Origin: Diprion similis
Lineage: Eukaryota > Arthropoda > Insecta > Hymenoptera > Diprionidae
DNA: 64,000 nucleotides
NCBI RefSeq assembly: GCF_021155765.1
Contig: NC_060106.1
Location: 6,579,501-6,643,500 of the forward strand
Direction: 5' to 3'
Positions 59,735 to 64,000 of this stretch are shown piece after piece; positions within the stretch are counted from its first letter, which is position 1, and each line of letters starts with the position of its first letter. The position numbers were made by a program, and so were the translations under genes. The notes under the pieces are model-generated. The model did no database searches. It was not told the DNA's origin and worked only from the letters and a program-made list of their open reading frames with translations.

Positions 59735-62700
59735 ATCCATTGATTATGAAGTTAATAAGTCGTTAAGAACAACTTCCTATAAAAATGTAATGTTATATTT
59801 AGTATTAGTATTTTGAATTGAGAAGAAATATTCTAATAACCAACGCCTACTTTTCATAATTCATAAAACAAAGTCATTTACTATTCCTGTTATTTTATTG
59901 CAACAAATTTTTGTTATAGTACGTCGTAATGTTCATTATTTTCAATTAGCTCATTTTTTTTTAAAAATGCTATGCAGATTATTTAGAATCCATGCTATTT
60001 TCATCCGATATATGAATTCTCAGAATCGGAGGAACAAATATAATCAATAGATTTTCAGAATCGATTCTTCCACCTTCTCGCATCAAAATTCGCAATGAAA
60101 CTGAAGCCGAGCGATGGTCAGTCCGTGAATTTATACCGAAAATCCGGTTTGATTGTGGAGGAAAACAGATTACGTTCATCCGTCGGTAAGGTAGAGCTCT
60201 GCGTCGAAAATTACCTTGTCGGTTGGTGCTGGTAATTGGCATATACACCAAGCTGTATAGCTGGATATATTACAGTATAATCATACCTAGTTTGGGAAGC
60301 AAAGATGATAAGTGTTGATTAAATAAGTGAGCAGGTCTTACCTGATTTTATTAGAACTTAATTATAGTTGTTACACTTGACACAGGAATTAGATATATAT
60401 TATGTTACAGTTAAGCAAATAGGACTAGAATAAATAATAAATATATTTATATGTATACAACGTATTTGACTAAAGTTTGAACAGTACATCAGCAACGTTT
60501 CGTTGTAAGAATTCATTACAGCCTAATTCGATCGCGACTTTACATGTATACATCCACTATAATAATAATAAGAATAATAATAATTATACAACAAACGACT
60601 GAAAGAGAATGCTGCAAACGCGAATTTGATTATAGGTATAGTTCTTGTATCCTCGGACGGAGGGATGTGAAATAAAGTAACTCAACGACCAAGAAAAATA
60701 AATGAAGAAAGTTTAATCGAGGCAGTTGAATAATTTTTGGAAACAATTCAACCGCTGACGTGAGAAATGCGAGCACTCGAATTTAATTCGCATATTATGG
60801 GACGACTTCATTAGGTCACTTCGCTCTGATGTGTTATCATTAAGCAAGGTAATAAATAAGTTTATCAATGCGTATAGGTATTACATTTTACCCTATAAAA
60901 GCCTGCTGTCGCTCGTTATTATTATTTATTATAATAATTATTTAATTCCATAAATACATAATCGTCTTACCGGCTTAGAGATCATTAGGAAACATCAACT
61001 TATGCTTTATATTGTTATATAATGTGCTGTAGTACTGTATATTATTATATACCCTACATTGTAAGGATTACAGAATGATGATAATCTATAAAGTAACTTA
61101 ATTTTAACAAATATCAGAATATCAATATTAATATTGGTGCGGCTAGAGTCAGCTCTATATGTTTTATGTGCACTTCTTCAAAAATATACTAACTAAAGGC
61201 CAAATATTTGCACAGTTCATCATACAAGCGCACAGTTTTGTTTCTAGAGTCTCTTTTAAATTCAATAAATGACGCTCGACAATATTATATATATATATAC
61301 TTGTAAACATGTAAACATGTATACATTATTATACTCATATTTACGGCAAAGCAGCCTATTTACAGGTGAATTGAACAGATCGTATCACCTGATTCACGAC
61401 AGTATTTGTTTGTGATTCGTTTCAATGATGAAATTGTAATAGTAATTGTTATTACTACGATTACGTTTATGGTCACTTATTAAAAAATATTGCAGTAGTA
61501 TTACACCAATGTTGAGAATTTCTTTTTTTTTTATTCATCGTGTGTTATATTATAGATTTTTAATTAAGACGTAAGGCCTCTACGCGAACTTAGTAGGTTC
61601 CTATATAATTTACGATAACCGATTAACCGTTGAAAAATGAAATGAAGCTATTATTCTCTGCTGATTGAAAATCCATACGACTTATATCCAGGTGAAATAT
61701 ACATATATATGTATGTGTGCGAGTGTGTATATCGTATAACATGCATATACGTGTACTCTTGTCGACACAGTTAAAGCTGCATAACGAAGTTCGTTTGGTA
61801 TAAATTATATTACTGATTCAATTAGCCTTGCAGCTACGTAACGAACATATATAATATATATTGCAACAATAAATCTGTCTAATCTTATTATATATAATAT
61901 ATAGGTATAATATTGTTAAATTAGGAATAACTTTACACTTCGCTTGAAGTGAAATAATATTTTTATGAAATATTGAACTACGAATTGCTTACCTATTATG
62001 TTAAATGTATACTTAACTGTATATATAATATATATTTGTATATAGTATCGTATAAATACGTTCCTAGTACAAACATTGAAAAATGAATAACGATAAACAA
62101 TACACAATATTTTACACAGCGCGTATATTTATAGTTATACGTATTTATCTAATGCATCGGTACAGACAGCCGTAATTTTATTATAAATGTATATCAACCA
62201 ATCCTGGCACCATGTTCGGTGTATTTTGTCATCGGCTATGATTTTGCCTAGTTTTACCCAAGGATGTGTCAAATTATCGCAATGATTATAACACCTGCAA
62301 GTCAATCGGATAGAATTACAGCTCTGTAATAATTCCTTACTTATACAGGCATATATTTATAAAGTGCATAATAGTATACCTAATATTAATTATATCTTGT
62401 TCGTTACGAATCGCGATTAATTTTTAAGTATTTCCCGATAAAAACTAAATTCCAACTTAATATTACCTTAGGCTCTATTTTTTTAAATTTTTTAATAAAC
62501 AATTTATTCCCTTATTGTTATACAATCCCACGATGCTCCTCAGTTTTAGGATATAGGTACAGATAATTGCTATTTTTTGAGAGCCGTGGTTATACAACCG
62601 TTGCAGTATAAACGGTTTATTATAGTCCACCATTATAATCAATGCCTGTAATATTTATTATTATTGTTGTTATCATTATTATTAATAATATTATTATTAC

Positions 62701-63208
62701 ACGATAAAATACTTTTATTTTTCGCTGACTGCGTGCGGTGTTCTTTTATCGATATTGTACCGCAGGGAATTGAAAAAATGCCACTCTTCGTTACAGTTAA
62801 GAAATATTGATACTCGACGGAGTAAAATTTCGATAAAAGAACCGCGTCGTTAAATCCTTATATGATATAATAGCCTACGACTTTCATAAATCATCCGATA
62901 TAAATACAGTATTTATTTATATATACATATATGTGTACATGTAATATAACGTGTACGAATACGATTAAAAATTACGCTGAAAACGTAATTGCGGCACTAA
63001 TAAGCTTGCACGGACATCATACGCTATAACATTCTTTGGTAGAGAATCGTTAAATTATTATAATATTTTTTCTGTCTTTGTATAAGTATAATTTCGCTCG
63101 TTTTTGCTTTCAAAATACACTGCAGTTCAATTTTTGATTATTCGATTTTCACAAATAATTTAAATTGAATGCCTTCGATATTATAATATATAATTTACTA
63201 TGTATATA

Positions 63209-63243
63209 GGGGGTGGGGGAGAGGAGGGGAGGGGGGGGGGGGG
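63209..63243 (+). repeat. G-rich tract
   Basis: Several G runs, including one of about thirteen bases, separated by single A or T. The composition permits a G-quadruplex on the plus strand. Confidence 0.7.
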
Positions 63244-64000
63244 TTATTTTGACAAGCATATGAATGTTAAAAGTCTTCAAGCATCGTAGATATTTAAAAT
63301 AGTTATCACGGCCGCCCCTGAATTTTGGTTTCCGATTCCGATACGTAATTTTCAACGACATGAAGTGAAAATCACTCAGTTAAATTTGAGTATGAAATTT
63401 TATTATTTAGATTCGAGTAATTCACTTTATGATCTGTAAAAATTATCTTCCGAACTTCAAATTGTTCTTTTACATCCACTTCAAGGCGGTACGGCGACAG
63501 TTTTTTTAATGTAGTTGTATTTCCTCTTTTCATGCATTTTCATGTTTTGTATTGTTTCAAGTAATTTTTAGGTAATACCGTTAACGTACTCCACAGTTTT
63601 CATGTCGGTGTAATTTCTCGATTGCGTGATTATGTAAAAACGTATTTTAACGGAAATTTCTGTGAAACAAAGTTGTAACATGCCGGTTTTATCTGTGAAC
63701 TGTGTACCTGCAGTATAAAATTATATATCTCGTAAAAGGTCACCGTGATATTATGCTGAATTTTATAACTAGTTTGGAAACTTTTTTTTTTTTTTCGTTT
63801 TTCTACGAATAAAATAATCCTCTTTTTAAACACGGTGTACAGCAAAATGAAGCATTTACATCGAAGATCCATTGATTAGCGTGCTTTATCTGCATTGAAT
63901 CAGAATCCGTTCGTAATATTCTGATATACGCAAAGATTTTATCAAATTTGAGCCAATGCTATTTGTATCTTGATCGTTACTTTACGACTGCGGCCTGGGT

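Larger units (their letters stand above)
58260..64000. other. AT-rich right flank without a supported gene
   Basis: Mostly A/T, with many short TA-rich runs, homopolymers and scattered AATAAA hexamers. No frame over 90 codons and no splice-supported exon. It could be a long 3' UTR or intron of a gene beyond the window edge. An imperfect inverted repeat lies at 59,637-59,734 and a G-rich tract at 63,209-63,243. Confidence 0.45.

Noticed and set aside
59979..60251. Possible mitochondrial DNA insert (90-codon minus frame)
   Set aside because: No mitochondrial gene order or motif could be matched in either strand, and the base composition is not that of an insect mitogenome.

Overview
This is nuclear DNA from an insect. 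The evidence is spliceosomal introns with GT..AG borders, AT-rich spacers with many microsatellites, a Spätzle-type cystine-knot ligand, a GPI-type Ly6 protein, and a Nopp140 gene that carries the extra RGG-type last exon known from Drosophila. A hymenopteran (perhaps a sawfly) is my guess; nothing in the window proves the order. Most genes here are split, so I assembled them from splice sites and reading-frame phase rather than from long open frames.

Layout. Bases 1-31,680 are gene-poor. They hold low-complexity tracts, a GATTTC-rich degenerate repeat (about 1,130-1,460), a MITE-like inverted-repeat element (17,520-17,711), one copy of a dispersed repeat (10,680-10,839), and one tentative two-exon gene for a small secreted peptide (minus strand, 21,214-21,718). 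Then come a three-exon Ly6/uPAR gene (plus, 31,841-33,274), whose second intron holds the other copy of the dispersed repeat, and dihydroorotate dehydrogenase (minus, 34,996-36,177), whose coding region is one exon behind a likely 5'-UTR intron. A six-exon (possibly seven-exon) Spätzle-like ligand gene lies at 40,847-44,570 on the minus strand, with a possible tiny first exon at 49,023-49,049.

The right third is the gene-dense part. Nopp140 (minus, 50,468-55,159) has a LisH exon, a large exon of Lys/Ala/Pro-rich and Ser/Asp/Glu-rich modules, and a 27-codon exon that can be joined in frame to either of two last exons: the universal SRP40-type C-terminus, or an RGG-rich tail. Upstream of it lie two decayed coding stretches on the minus strand, one unidentified and frameshifted (55,363-55,834) and one recognisable as a THAP-domain gene relic (56,199-56,970). 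The spindle checkpoint gene mad2 (plus, 57,339-58,091) follows. Bases 58,260-64,000 are very AT-rich and I see no gene there.

The genes are not functionally linked as an operon would be. They cover pyrimidine synthesis (DHODH), nucleolar ribonucleoprotein assembly (Nopp140), mitotic checkpoint control (Mad2), and secreted or surface signalling (Ly6, Spätzle-like). The most interesting signals are the Nopp140 alternative last exons, the THAP relic, and the candidate secreted peptide.
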